A DNA stretch of 64,000 nt, from contig NZ_CACSJO010000013.1 of assembly GCF_902706195.1 (NCBI RefSeq), positions 78,881-142,880 on the forward strand. Reading direction: 5' to 3'. Of this stretch, positions 24,774 to 33,361 are shown piece by piece. This DNA is from Novosphingobium sp. 18050. GTDB taxonomy: Bacteria; Pseudomonadota; Alphaproteobacteria; Sphingomonadales; Sphingomonadaceae. The notes under the pieces are model-generated. The model worked only from the letters and a program-made list of their open reading frames with translations. It had not been told where the DNA came from and made no database searches. How positions within the stretch are numbered: position 1 is the first letter of the stretch; the number at the start of each line of letters is the position of its first letter. The position numbers and the translations under genes are program-made.

Positions 24774-25331
24774 TGCTCCGCATATTTGGTGCAAGCTCCC
24801 CACTTCCCGCAAGCCTTAAGGCAACAATGGCGATTGTTGCTGCTTGCGTTTCCCCGAACCCCAGCGGCACCTTCCGGCGGAACCTACCGCTAGCCACTCG
24901 ATCGGCGTAATCTGGTCGGGAGCCTTCGGAATACCGAACGGTCTGCAATTGGGGAGCGAAATTTGCTCGCTGAGCGTCCGACTAGGGTCGAAAAGACCGG
25001 AGACTACACGAATTGCCTTTTGCGCTAAGCACGGAGGACAGCGGCGGATCAGTCATGTTTATTGGCAACTCGCCCGAATCGACGACGCGAGCTATGGTAG
25101 TTCCTGTTCGAGGGCAGCCAAGCGAACCCTGTTTGTGCTTCGAACCCGATTAGCGAAAAGGGAGTGGGGCCTCACTGTGGGGCCTAAATTTTGCTGCAAT
25201 GCAGCATTATATTTCATTTCAATCAGTTATAGGTGCCATGCGGTTCCCGCTACCGAACCGAACCCGGCCACCAAGGAAATCGCGCCAGATCAACGTCGTA
25301 GTCCCGGACCCGGTTCAGAGGTCTGGCAGTC
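24774..25331. other. Right-end non-coding region of the element
   Basis: 558 bases without a supported gene; an open + frame (24844-25392) runs across the attachment core and looks accidental. The stretch holds two GTGGGGCCT motifs (25164-25186) like those near the left end, and an imperfect tRNA-like echo GGTTCCCGCTACCGAACC at about 25242-25259. Confidence 0.5.
25164..25186 (+). repeat. Two GTGGGGCCT motifs near the right end
   Basis: GTGGGGCCTC (25164-25173) and GTGGGGCCTA (25177-25186) lie in tandem about 150 bp inside attR. The same core sits near the integrase (609-671). Motifs at both ends fit arm-type binding sites of the recombination complex. Confidence 0.45.
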
Positions 25332-25349
25332 TCCCGCTACCCGCTCCAA
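25332..25349 (+). repeat. attR core: second copy of the 18-bp direct repeat
   Basis: TCCCGCTACCCGCTCCAA, identical to 480-497. No tRNA precedes it here, so it is the displaced half-site that marks the right boundary of the element. Sequence from 25350 onward should adjoin the tRNA in strains without the insertion. Confidence 0.93.
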
Positions 25350-25768
25350 GCCGCCACAAACCCATGAAAAGACGCTGATTTTGTCAATCTAGGCCAGCTT
25401 CTGACGTCTGGGTTGTACATGGCAGATTTGTGGCTTGCCCCGCCGAAGCTCAGTCTACCAGTTTCGGGTGCGCGAGCAGTTCAACCTGCGATGAGATCAT
25501 CGGCCGGAATGTTTTGAAGGGGCCTTTGCAAAAGGACATACGATCATCGGCCGTAATATTGAGCGGGAAGGTGGTGTTTGAGGTCGGAGCTACCTTGAAC
25601 AGGCGTGCTGGTGAGGGACTGGCCCATGAAGACCGGGGCTTTGGGACGATCCTGCTCAGTGGGCGTCGCCGTCGGGGGACCGAGATCACGGGTTGGAACG
25701 CATGCTGATTGCGGTGCTTTTGAAAGGCGGCGCTGTCGGCGGGGTGTGGCCGGATCAGGCGCGGTTCG
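25350..25768. other. Chromosomal gap to the right of attR
   Basis: 419 bases with no recognisable gene. GATCATCGGCCG occurs twice (about 25495 and 25551), each followed by an AT-rich stretch. Short frames on both strands show no family. It may be degraded coding sequence or a former integration scar. Confidence 0.45.
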
Positions 25769-26350
25769 TTATTCGACGACGAGGAAGTACTCGGCCACGC
25801 GGTTGCCGCCGTTGCGAACCTCGATCACGTAACGCTGGGTGAACACCGGAACCCAGCGGCAGGCGCGGCGCGCGTCCGCGGTGCTGCACACTGCGCGGCG
25901 CTCGGCGTCGAGGACTTGCAGGGTGAGGGGCGTATCGCTGGGCGTGGAGAGGGCGATGCTCGCTTTCTTGCCCGAGAGGAAGACCTGCTCGAAGCTGTCG
26001 CTGCGGCCTGGCTGCGCTTTGCCGGCACGGTAGCCGGGGCCAAGCGCGCTGCCGCGCAGGGGGCTGGGCATGGGGGCCGCCAGTGTGCGCCATGCGGGCA
26101 CCGGGTCTTCGCCGTTCCAGTCGCTCAGCGGGCGGGCGCCGGAACGCTCGATCACGCCCAGCGCCTGCGCCAGCCCTTCGCGGTCGGCGTGGCTTTGGGC
26201 GGTCTGCGCGGTGGCGAGCGCCAGTGCGACGCGTTCGCCCAGGGCAAGGGGAGCGGCGGACGCCTGCTCCTGCGCGGCGGCGCCCGGTACGGCCAGAATA
26301 ACGGCGGTAGATGCTGCGAGAACCGCGCATTTGCGCGATACAGGGCTCAT
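25769..26350 (-). CDS. Secreted hypothetical protein coupled to a histidine kinase
   Basis: 193 residues from ATG 26350, overlapping the kinase stop as ATGA. A signal peptide is clear (KCAVLAASTAVILAVPGAAA, with cleavage before QEQ). The mature part contains PVPAWRTLAAPMPSPLRGSA and ends with a beta-rich domain carrying two cysteines (AVCSTADARRACRW) and YVIEVRNGGNRVAEYFLVVE, which resembles the pre-peptidase C-terminal (PPC-like) folds of secreted proteins. Tight linkage to the two-component genes suggests a periplasmic co-sensor or an output of the same system; the family is not recognised. Confidence 0.72.
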   Translation of the reverse strand: MSPVSRKCAVLAASTAVILAVPGAAAQEQASAAPLALGERVALALATAQTAQSHADREGLAQALGVIERSGARPLSDWNGEDPVPAWRTLAAPMPSPLRGSALGPGYRAGKAQPGRSDSFEQVFLSGKKASIALSTPSDTPLTLQVLDAERRAVCSTADARRACRWVPVFTQRYVIEVRNGGNRVAEYFLVVE

Positions 26351-27702
26351 CGTTGGAACTCCGGGGTAACGGTGAAACAGGCGCCCCGATCGGTGGGGGC
26401 CAGAGCAATCTTCAGGTGATGGCGTTCGGCGATCGCGCGGCACAGGGCAAGGCCGAGGCCGGCGCCTTCCGTGCCGAAGCAGCTTCCGCCCCGGTTGAAT
26501 TTCTCGAAAATACTTTCGCGCTGGTCTTCGGGGATACCCGGGCCGTCATCACTGACGATCAGCCTCGGTCCCCTGCGCAGCTTGAGACGGACAATACCAC
26601 CACGCGGCACGAATTTGAAGGCGTTGTCGAGCAGGTTGGTGATGAGCCTGGTCAGCTGCATTTCCTCGCCGTCGATCGTCACTTCGGGCTCAATGTCTAG
26701 TTGCAGGACGTGGCCCGATTCTTCGGCGCTGTCAGCGTAAAGCTCGCCAAGCCGAGCCGCAAGCGCGCTGAGGTCCACCGGGGCAAGGCCGTGGCGGTCG
26801 CCGCGCCGGGCTTCGCTGGCGGCAATGTCGAGCAGAGATTCGAGCATTCGGATGATGCCCCGAATCTCGGTGCGGGCATCGGCGATGCGCGCGGCAGTCT
26901 CGGCATCGGGCGTGGCCGCCAGCGCTTTCACCAGCCGGTTGTCGAGATGCATGAGGGGCGTGCGCATCTCGTGGGCGACGTGGTCGCTCGTCTCGCGGTG
27001 GGAGGCGGCCAGGCGCTTGAGCCGGGCGAGGGCATTGCCCGAATGGCTGGCCAGTTCGTCGATCTCGTCATGCCCGGCCGATCCGCGCGCCAGTTCCTCA
27101 AGCGCGGCATCGTCGGGTTGGCGGAAAGCGGCGTTGATCCGCTCGAGCCTTCCTGCCAGCCGGTGCGCTGCCGTCCACCCGCCCAGTGCCACTGCCAGCA
27201 CGGCCAGCACGCCGCCGGTCAGGAACACCAGAGCGACCTGCCGCAGCAACAGCCCGAGGTCGCGGTATTCGTGGGCGACAAGCAGGCGCAGGTTCGGACC
27301 GAGTTGGGTTGAGCGGGCGAAAGCCTGGCCGGACCCGTCGATGTACATGTCTGCCGCTTCGGAGATGCCGGCATGAAGGCCTGGCCAGCGGGTCAGGTCG
27401 CCGGCGATGCGCGTGCCTTGCGCGTCCGCGAGCAGGTAGTGAGCGGCGTCTCCGTCGCGCTGCTGCAGCGCGAGACGGTCGTTGATGCGCTTGGCCAGTT
27501 CGTCCTTGTCGCCGCTGGCGTAGATGTCGACCATGCCGGCAAGGTCGACGTTGACCGCGCGTTCGAGGGCCTGGCGGCTGGTGCGCTGGATCGTCGCGTT
27601 GGTCAGTACCCACAGGCCGAAAGTGATCGTCGCCGCCGTGAAGATCGCCCAGAGCACGATCTGCGCGAAGATGGAGTGGCGGATGACGAAGACGCGGCTC
27701 AC
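26347..27702 (-). CDS. Sensor histidine kinase
   Basis: 451 residues from GTG 27702, chosen because a longer frame would run far into the response-regulator gene. The first transmembrane helix is near residues 8-33 (IVLWAIFTAATITFGLWVL), then a periplasmic domain of about 130 residues, a second helix (VFLTGGVLAVLAVALGGW) and a HAMP-like linker. The phosphorylated His sits in HVAHEMRTPL, with ATPase boxes N (LLDNAFKF), G1 (VSDDGPGIP), F (FEKFNRG) and G2 (GAGLGLAL). It pairs with the upstream OmpR-type regulator; the signal is unknown. Confidence 0.9.
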   Translation of the reverse strand: MSRVFVIRHSIFAQIVLWAIFTAATITFGLWVLTNATIQRTSRQALERAVNVDLAGMVDIYASGDKDELAKRINDRLALQQRDGDAAHYLLADAQGTRIAGDLTRWPGLHAGISEAADMYIDGSGQAFARSTQLGPNLRLLVAHEYRDLGLLLRQVALVFLTGGVLAVLAVALGGWTAAHRLAGRLERINAAFRQPDDAALEELARGSAGHDEIDELASHSGNALARLKRLAASHRETSDHVAHEMRTPLMHLDNRLVKALAATPDAETAARIADARTEIRGIIRMLESLLDIAASEARRGDRHGLAPVDLSALAARLGELYADSAEESGHVLQLDIEPEVTIDGEEMQLTRLITNLLDNAFKFVPRGGIVRLKLRRGPRLIVSDDGPGIPEDQRESIFEKFNRGGSCFGTEGAGLGLALCRAIAERHHLKIALAPTDRGACFTVTPEFQR

Positions 27703-27748
27703 CGCCAGGTCTTCGTTTTGCGGGGTAGTGCCGATCCGGGCAAGCCTC

Positions 27749-28435
27749 TCACCGGCCGTCCAATAGCCTGTATCCTGACCCCCAGATCGTCTCGAGCGCC
27801 GGCCGTTCGAAGCCTTCTTCCAGCTTGCGGCGAAGGCGCCCGATGTTGACATCGACGACATTGGTCTGCGGGTCGAAGTTCATCTTCCACACGTCGCGCA
27901 GCAGCATCTCGCGGGTGAGCACTTCGCCCGCGTTCTCCATGAAGTAGCGGAACAGCTCGAATTCCTTCGGGCTGAGGGAGAGGTGGCGATTGTCGCGAAA
28001 GGCGGTCCGGGCCTTCACGTGGCACTCGAACGCCCCGTAGAGGATCACTGCGGAATGCTCACGCCCCGAGGAGCGGCGGTGCAGCGCGCGCAGGCGGGCG
28101 AGTAGTTCCTCCCCCTCGAAAGGCTTGGCCAGGTAGTCGTCGGCGCCGGCATTCAGCCCCTCGGCGCGGTCGGAGGTGCGGCCCAGGGCAGAGAGCAACA
28201 GGACCGGCGTGCCCACTCCGCTTTCGCGCAGGCGCGACAGGATGGTCAGCCCGTCGAGGTCCGGCAGCATACGATCGAGGATTATGACGTCGAAGCGATC
28301 GGCCCCGGCGCGCTTGAGGCCGTCATTGCCGGTCGCGCACCAGGTCAGCGTGTCGCCGGACCCGCCCGCCAGTTCGCCGACTTGCGCGGCGGCGCGCGAA
28401 TCGTCCTCGATGTAGAGGATGTTCAGCCCGCTCAT
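27749..28435 (-). CDS. OmpR/PhoB-family response regulator
   Basis: 228 residues from ATG 28435. The receiver domain (1-118) has acidic residues IEDD at 9-12, the phosphoacceptor Asp54 in IILDRMLPDLDG, a conserved Ser in LLLSALG and Lys in YLAKPF. The C-terminal winged helix (130-225) has LSPKEFELFRYFMENAGEVL and NVVDVNIGRLRRKLE, typical of OmpR-type DNA binding. It is the first gene of the operon with the histidine kinase and the secreted protein. Upstream 28436-28730 contains its promoter but no gene. Confidence 0.94.
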   Translation of the reverse strand: MSGLNILYIEDDSRAAAQVGELAGGSGDTLTWCATGNDGLKRAGADRFDVIILDRMLPDLDGLTILSRLRESGVGTPVLLLSALGRTSDRAEGLNAGADDYLAKPFEGEELLARLRALHRRSSGREHSAVILYGAFECHVKARTAFRDNRHLSLSPKEFELFRYFMENAGEVLTREMLLRDVWKMNFDPQTNVVDVNIGRLRRKLEEGFERPALETIWGSGYRLLDGR

Positions 28436-28672
28436 GCCAGCTTTGTCTCCCTCATGGCGGCTACGCCCCCATTCATGTCTGAAGCCATGTGGCATCCTGT
28501 TTCGCCGGCGCCATGCCAGTGATGAGCCCAGTCGCGAATAGTCCGTCCCCCGGTGCCTATTCCCCGCATGGTACGTTGATTCGCAAAATAAACCACGGCC
28601 TCGGCGGGGTCGCCTGACAATGGCTGTTATGCGGCGCTCATGCGCGGGAACCCGCCGATGGCAGGCGCTTGA

Positions 28673-28714
28673 GGGCGTGTTGTCCCGGGTTGCCCCGGGA
28701 CCCCGTGCACGCCC
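28673..28714. terminator. Nested hairpin after the CsgG-like gene
   Basis: Inner stem GTCCCGGG (28682-28689) / CCCGGGAC (28694-28701) with a TTGC loop; outer stem GGGCGTG (28673-28679) / CACGCCC (28708-28714). It lies 17 bases past the stop of the minus-strand gene at 28731, so it probably ends that transcript. A strong T-run is absent. Confidence 0.6.
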
Positions 28715-28730
28715 CTTGCGCCGATCCGCT

Positions 28731-29501
28731 TCAGTGCGCCTGGGGCGCGGCTGCGGAGGGGTCTACCGGCAGGCCGCCGAGCTGGGTGACCAGCTGCGTA
28801 TAGGCGTCGAGGTAGGCAAGTACGATGATCTGGCCGATCTGGGTGTTCTGATAGCCGCCGCCGCCGACACCGCCGAAGGTTCCGCCGAAGAAGCCCGCGC
28901 CGCCCCCGCCGAAGCTGACGTCGGATTTGCGCGCGTAGCCCTCGGTCAGGGCTTCTTCCACCGTTGTGCGCGAATTGACGATCGAGAGGGTGACATTGGC
29001 CTCGCCCTTCTTGACGTTGAGGCCGCCGGCGATGGCGCCGATGCCGCGTCCGAACATGCCGCCCACTCCGCCCAGCACGCCGCCGAGGCCGCCGCCGCCG
29101 GAGTTGTTGTTGGTCGAGACGATGTCGGGCTGCAGGAAGTAGTCCGCCGCCTTGATCTGGCCCTTGCCGATGTTCGAGCCCTTCTGCAGTTCACCCTGTG
29201 CGGCCAGGGCGCGTTCCATCGCACTGTTTTCAAGGCTGCGGCCACGATTGACCAGGGTGAAGCAGCCGGACTTCTGCACGAAGACGCGCAGGATCGCCTC
29301 GGGGCTGCCCAGGCTCAGTTCGCGCCACCACTGGTTGTCGGGCTCGACGATGGCGACGCTGCCCAGCTTCTTGGTGCACATCGGAATGTTCTGGGTGCGG
29401 GTTTCCTGCTGCTTGCGGGCAGAAGACTTGTCGGCAGCGAGCGTCGGCGTCGCGGTCAGAGAAATAGCAAGCGCGGCAAGCGCGCAGACAGAGGTTTTCA
29501 T
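28731..29501 (-). CDS. CsgG/HfaB-family secreted protein
   Basis: 256 residues from ATG 29501 (MKTSVCALAALAISLTATPT is a signal peptide). The mature protein carries the CsgG-like core: LGSVAIVEPDNQWWREL, SPEAILRVFVQKSGCFTLVN, the MERALAAQGEL helix, ADYFLQPDIV and VNSRTTVEEALTEGYARKSD. Two glycine-rich insertions (NNNSGGGGLGGVLGGVGGMF and FGGGGAGFFGGTFGG) interrupt the fold. The family forms outer-membrane pores or assembles curli and holdfast structures; no lipobox is obvious at the chosen start, so it may be periplasmic. Confidence 0.82.
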   Translation of the reverse strand: MKTSVCALAALAISLTATPTLAADKSSARKQQETRTQNIPMCTKKLGSVAIVEPDNQWWRELSLGSPEAILRVFVQKSGCFTLVNRGRSLENSAMERALAAQGELQKGSNIGKGQIKAADYFLQPDIVSTNNNSGGGGLGGVLGGVGGMFGRGIGAIAGGLNVKKGEANVTLSIVNSRTTVEEALTEGYARKSDVSFGGGGAGFFGGTFGGVGGGGYQNTQIGQIIVLAYLDAYTQLVTQLGGLPVDPSAAAPQAH

Positions 29502-29630
29502 GTCGATCGTTGCTCCCATTTTACCGCGCTGTGATGGCGCGGTCCGCCCGATCCGCAGGGCGACACGTCAGATAGAGCGCGATTTTGGCACGAACAAATG
29601 ACGATGTCTGTGAGAAATTTTCCTGATTGT

Positions 29631-30494
29631 TCAATTGTTGGCGGGAGTGACGGCCATATTGTCGATGAGCCGGGTGGTGCCGATCCGTGCCGCGACCAGC
29701 AAGCGCATCGGCTTGTCGGTGCGCGCATCCAGCAGTTCCAGGTCGGCCGCCTCGCGCAGCTGGGCGTAATCGATCGCATGGAAGCCGCCGGCAAGGATGT
29801 CGGCCTCCAGCTTCGCTAGCGTGGCCGGCACTTCGGCTCCGGCTTCAATCGCGGCGATGGCGGCGCGCATGGCGATGGGCAGGGCGACTGCGGCGGCGCG
29901 CTGCTCGGGCGAGAGGTAGGCATTGCGCGAGGACAGCGCGAGGCCGTCCGGTTCGCGTACCGTCTCGACGCCCAGGATATTGTCCGCCGCCGGGCGGGTA
30001 AGGTCGAGGTCGCGCGCCATGCGGCGGATCACCGCGATCTGCTGCCAGTCCTTCTGGCCGAATAGCGCCACGTCCGGCAGGATCTGGTTGAACAGCTTGC
30101 CCACGACCGTGGCGACGCCGTCGAAATGGCCGGGCCGGGCCGCGCCGCAGAGGCCTTCGCTTACCCCGGCGACCGAGACGTTGGAGGCAAAGCCGGCCGG
30201 GTACATAGTGTCCACCGTGGGCGCCCACAGCACGTCCACGCCTTCGGCCGCGAGCAGGCCTGCGTCGCGTTCCAGCTGGCGTGGATAGGCGTCCAGGTCC
30301 TCGCCTGCGCCGAACTGCAAGGGGTTCACGAAGATCGAGACGACCACGTTCGCGGCATGTTTGCGCGCCTCGCGAACGAGTGTCAGATGCCCTTCATGGA
30401 GCGCGCCCATCGTGGGCACCAGGGCGACCGGCCCGGTCTCGCGCAGGTGCTCGATTGCACGGCGTAGTGGATCAAGAGTGTGGATGATTTGCAT
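29631..30494 (-). CDS. panC: Pantothenate synthetase
   Basis: 287 residues. The protein joins pantoate and beta-alanine with ATP to make pantothenate for coenzyme A. Signatures: PTMGALHEGHLTLVREA (the HIGH-like ATP motif), VVSIFVNPLQFGAGEDLDAY, FGQKDWQQIAVIRRM and ALSSRNAYLS (the KMSKS-equivalent region). The length is normal and no neighbour of the pathway (panB, panD) is in the window. It is divergent from mipZ with 170 bases between them. Confidence 0.97.
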   Translation of the reverse strand: MQIIHTLDPLRRAIEHLRETGPVALVPTMGALHEGHLTLVREARKHAANVVVSIFVNPLQFGAGEDLDAYPRQLERDAGLLAAEGVDVLWAPTVDTMYPAGFASNVSVAGVSEGLCGAARPGHFDGVATVVGKLFNQILPDVALFGQKDWQQIAVIRRMARDLDLTRPAADNILGVETVREPDGLALSSRNAYLSPEQRAAAVALPIAMRAAIAAIEAGAEVPATLAKLEADILAGGFHAIDYAQLREAADLELLDARTDKPMRLLVAARIGTTRLIDNMAVTPANN

Positions 30495-30664
30495 TGAGCT
30501 TCACTGCTCCAGTATGGTGGGCTTCGACCGGCTGGCGCGCCGGCCTTAGCCGCTGCGCGCTTCTGGGGGCAATTGAATTGAGCTGACGGACCGGCCTGGC
30601 CGGTCCGGGGTGAATAGAAACGGTCGGTCCCATCGGGGCCGCTAGAAGAAAGCGTAACGGTCCT

Positions 30665-31480
30665 GTGACAGCGCATCGTATCGTCTTTGCCAATGAGAAG
30701 GGCGGGACCGGCAAGTCCACGACTGCCGTCCATGTCGCCATTGCGCTCGCCTATCAGGGGGCCAAAGTAGCGGCAATCGACCTCGATCACCGGCAGCGGA
30801 CTTTGTACCGATACCTCGAAAATCGCATGGAGACCGAGCGTCGCCGTGATATCTCGCTGCCCGGCGCGCGCTTCGCGGTCTACGACGGTGACGATCTGGG
30901 CGAACTCGACGACCTCGCCGAGCAGATCGCCGAGGGCTACGATTTCCTCGTCTTCGACACGCCCGGCCGCGACGATCTCTTCGCCCGCCATGTCGCCACC
31001 ACGGCCGATACGCTGGTGACCCCGCTGAACGACAGCTTCGTGGACTTCGACCTTCTCGGTCAGGTCGAGAGCGAGACCTTCAAGGTCAAGCGGCTGTCCT
31101 TCTATGCCGAGGTCATGTGGGAAGCGCGCAAGAAGCGCGGCCTCAAGACCCTCGCCGAAGGGCGGCGCGAGCTTGACTGGGTGGTGGTGCGCAACCGCGT
31201 CCAGCACGTGGAGGCACGCAACATGCGCCGCATCGACGGCGCGCTTCAGGAACTGTCGAAGCGCGCGGGCTTCCGTATCGCCGGCGGCCTGTCCGAGCGC
31301 GTGATCTTCCGCGAGCTGTTCCCCTCGGGGCTGACCTTGCTCGACAAGGGCTATCTGGGGGATCTGGGCACCAGCCATCTCGTCGCCCGGCAGGAAGTAC
31401 GCGGCCTCGTCGCCGGCTTGAACCTTCCCAAGCTCGTGCGCGGGGCAGATGAACCCGCGCTCATCGCCGCCGGCCGATGA
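30665..31480 (+). CDS. mipZ: MipZ, ParA-type division-site positioning ATPase
   Basis: 271 residues from GTG 30665. The deviant Walker A is KGGTGKST at about residues 12-19, and the protein reads IALAYQGAKVAAIDLDHRQR and FLVFDTPGRDD. MipZ of alphaproteobacteria forms a gradient from the pole-bound ParB-parS complex and inhibits FtsZ away from midcell. It is distinct from plasmid ParA by its FANEKGGTGKST opening and its lack of a partner parB. The stop overlaps the next start (ATGA). Confidence 0.93.
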   Translation: MTAHRIVFANEKGGTGKSTTAVHVAIALAYQGAKVAAIDLDHRQRTLYRYLENRMETERRRDISLPGARFAVYDGDDLGELDDLAEQIAEGYDFLVFDTPGRDDLFARHVATTADTLVTPLNDSFVDFDLLGQVESETFKVKRLSFYAEVMWEARKKRGLKTLAEGRRELDWVVVRNRVQHVEARNMRRIDGALQELSKRAGFRIAGGLSERVIFRELFPSGLTLLDKGYLGDLGTSHLVARQEVRGLVAGLNLPKLVRGADEPALIAAGR

Positions 31481-31767
31481 TCAAGCTGATCTGGCTTGTC
31501 GCGCTGGGCTGCATCGTCTGGCGGATGATGAAGGGGCGCTGGCCCTGGCAGGGCAAGGTTGCCGGCAAGGCGGCGCCTTCGTTCGAAGCCGCACAGGCGC
31601 GTGCCCTTCTGGGCGTCGCTGCCAATGCCGATCGCCGCGAGATCGTGGAAGCACACCGCCGCCGCATCACCGCCGTCCATCCCGACCGCGGCGGCAGCAA
31701 CGAACAGGTCCACGAGGCCAACGCCGCGCGCGATGTCCTGCTTGCCCAGCTGCCGGTCGACGTGTGA
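31477..31767 (+). CDS. Membrane-anchored J-domain protein
   Basis: 96 residues, overlapping mipZ by four bases. One N-terminal membrane helix (IKLIWLVALGCIVWRMM) is followed by a J domain (about 37-93) with the essential HPD tripeptide in AVHPDRGGSNEQVHEAN. J domains stimulate the ATPase of DnaK-type chaperones, so this is a co-chaperone located at the membrane. Synteny of mipZ, this gene and the phosphomutase is seen in sphingomonads. Confidence 0.87.
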   Translation: MIKLIWLVALGCIVWRMMKGRWPWQGKVAGKAAPSFEAAQARALLGVAANADRREIVEAHRRRITAVHPDRGGSNEQVHEANAARDVLLAQLPVDV

Positions 31768-31768
31768 G

Positions 31769-33178
31769 GTGAGCCACCGCTTCGATCCGTCGGTGCTGCG
31801 CGAATACGATATCCGCGGCGTTGTCGGGCAGACGCTGGGGGAGGCAGACGCTTATGCCATTGGCCGCAGTTTCGGCACCGTGCTGCGCCGGTCCGGCGGG
31901 CACCGGCTGGTGGTGGGCCGTGACGGCCGCCTCAGTTCGCCCATGCTGGAACAGGCGCTGGTCGAAGGTCTGACGGCAAGCGGCGTGGACACGGTGCGCA
32001 TCGGCCTTGCCGCCACGCCGATGCTCTACTTCGCCGAAGTGTCAGCCGAAGATGTGCAGGGCGGCATTCAGGTAACTGGCAGCCACAATCCCGCCGATCA
32101 CAATGGCTTCAAGATGGTGCTTGGAGGCCGGCCGTTCTTCGGTGCGGATATCCAGCGTCTTGGCGCGATGGCGGCAGCGGGAGACTGGGCTGCCACCGAG
32201 CAGGACGAACCCGCTGGGCGCTGCGAACTGCAGGAATTCCTCCCACTCTACGTCGATCGGCTGCTTCAGGGGTTGTCCGGTCTGGATGCAGATCACATCG
32301 GCGCCCTGCGCATCGGCTGGGACGCCGGCAACGGCGCTGCCGGACCCGCTCTGGAACTGCTGACTTCGCGGCTGCCGGGCGAACACCATCTGCTTTTCTC
32401 CGAAGTGGACGGGCGGTTCCCCAATCACCATCCCGATCCCACGATCGAGGCGAACCTCGCAGACCTGCGCGCGCTCGTCGCGGCGAAGAACCTCGATTTC
32501 GGAGTGGCTTTCGATGGCGACGCCGACCGCATCGGGGTTATCGATGCACAGGGCCGAGTGATCGACGCCGACCAACTGGTCATGATCTACGCCCGCGACG
32601 TTCTGGCCCGCCACCCGGGAGCCACGATAATCGCGGATGTGAAGGCATCGGGCGCCGTCTACGACACCGTGCGGGCACTGGGCGGGATTGCCGAAATGGC
32701 GCCTTCAGGGCATTCCCATATAAAATCCAGAATGAAGGAAACGGGCGCGCTGCTCGGGGGAGAGACGAGCGGCCACATCTTCCTTGGCGACGATTACTAC
32801 GGTTTCGACGACGGCCTCTACGCCGCCGTGCGCCTGATCGCCGCCAGCGCGAGACTCGGCGCGTCGCTGGCCCAGCTGCGCGATGCGATGCCCGCGATGT
32901 GCAACACCCCCGAGATACGCTTCGCCGTCCCGGAAGAGCGAAAGTTCGCGGTGATCGAGGAAGTACACGCGCGGCTGGTCGAAGCCGGCACCGAGGTCAA
33001 CGCCCTCGACGGGGTAAGGGTGACCTTACCCGATGGCTGGTGGCTGTTGCGGGCGTCCAACACGCAGGCCGCCCTGACTGCCCGCGCGGAAAGCGACACG
33101 GTGGAGGGGCTGGCGCGGCTGGTTGCCGAGATTGATCGGCAGTTGGCGTTATCCGGGTTGTCCCGGAGAGAAGTCTGA
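31769..33178 (+). CDS. Phosphomannomutase/phosphoglucomutase
   Basis: 469 residues from GTG 31769, one base after the J-domain stop; the frame is open upstream but overlaps that gene. Alpha-D-phosphohexomutase signatures are present: YDIRGVVG (start of domain 1), VGRDGRLSSP, the catalytic phosphoserine loop TGSHNPADHNGFKM, the Mg loop FDGDADRIG, the sugar-binding loop GGETSGHIF and the phosphate-binding RASNTQAALTARAES. It supplies mannose-1-phosphate or glucose-1-phosphate for polysaccharide and envelope synthesis. Confidence 0.94.
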   Translation: MSHRFDPSVLREYDIRGVVGQTLGEADAYAIGRSFGTVLRRSGGHRLVVGRDGRLSSPMLEQALVEGLTASGVDTVRIGLAATPMLYFAEVSAEDVQGGIQVTGSHNPADHNGFKMVLGGRPFFGADIQRLGAMAAAGDWAATEQDEPAGRCELQEFLPLYVDRLLQGLSGLDADHIGALRIGWDAGNGAAGPALELLTSRLPGEHHLLFSEVDGRFPNHHPDPTIEANLADLRALVAAKNLDFGVAFDGDADRIGVIDAQGRVIDADQLVMIYARDVLARHPGATIIADVKASGAVYDTVRALGGIAEMAPSGHSHIKSRMKETGALLGGETSGHIFLGDDYYGFDDGLYAAVRLIAASARLGASLAQLRDAMPAMCNTPEIRFAVPEERKFAVIEEVHARLVEAGTEVNALDGVRVTLPDGWWLLRASNTQAALTARAESDTVEGLARLVAEIDRQLALSGLSRREV

Positions 33179-33185
33179 AGAGTAA

Positions 33186-33352
33186 GACCTGGGGCCATTG
33201 CCCCAGACCCCGGGAATGTCGAGGTCACGCGTGCAGCCTGATTATGCGCCGACGGTGAGTCGGGAGACATGATAGCCTTCGGCAGCAGGGAGCACCCAAG
33301 GCGGCTGCACGCACCACAACGACAGTAAGGGGGTCTGGGGCGATGGCCCCAG
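33186..33352 (+). repeat. Dispersed palindrome-ended repeat, copy 1
   Basis: The ends are inverted copies of CTGGGGCCAT(T/C)GCCCCAGACCC, and each end is itself a hairpin (CTGGGGC/GCCCCAG). The ~120-bp interior is non-coding. The reverse complement of 52546-52717 matches along its length, including GAGGTCACGCG near the left end and CGGGAGAC..ATAGCCT in the centre. It lies between two convergent genes, where it may also end transcription. Confidence 0.75.
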
Positions 33353-33361
33353 AATTTCGTC

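Noticed and set aside
25242..25259. GGTTCCCGCTACCGAACC near the right end as another att copy
   Set aside because: It shares only part of the core and is imperfect; the exact 18-bp copy lies at 25332-25349.
24844..25392. A 182-codon + frame crossing the right attachment core
   Set aside because: It runs through the att repeat and changes from element to chromosome; no family, no ribosome-binding site and unusual residue use.
25450..25689. 79-codon minus-strand frame right of attR
   Set aside because: No family or ribosome-binding site is visible and the region shows only short repeats; treated as non-coding.
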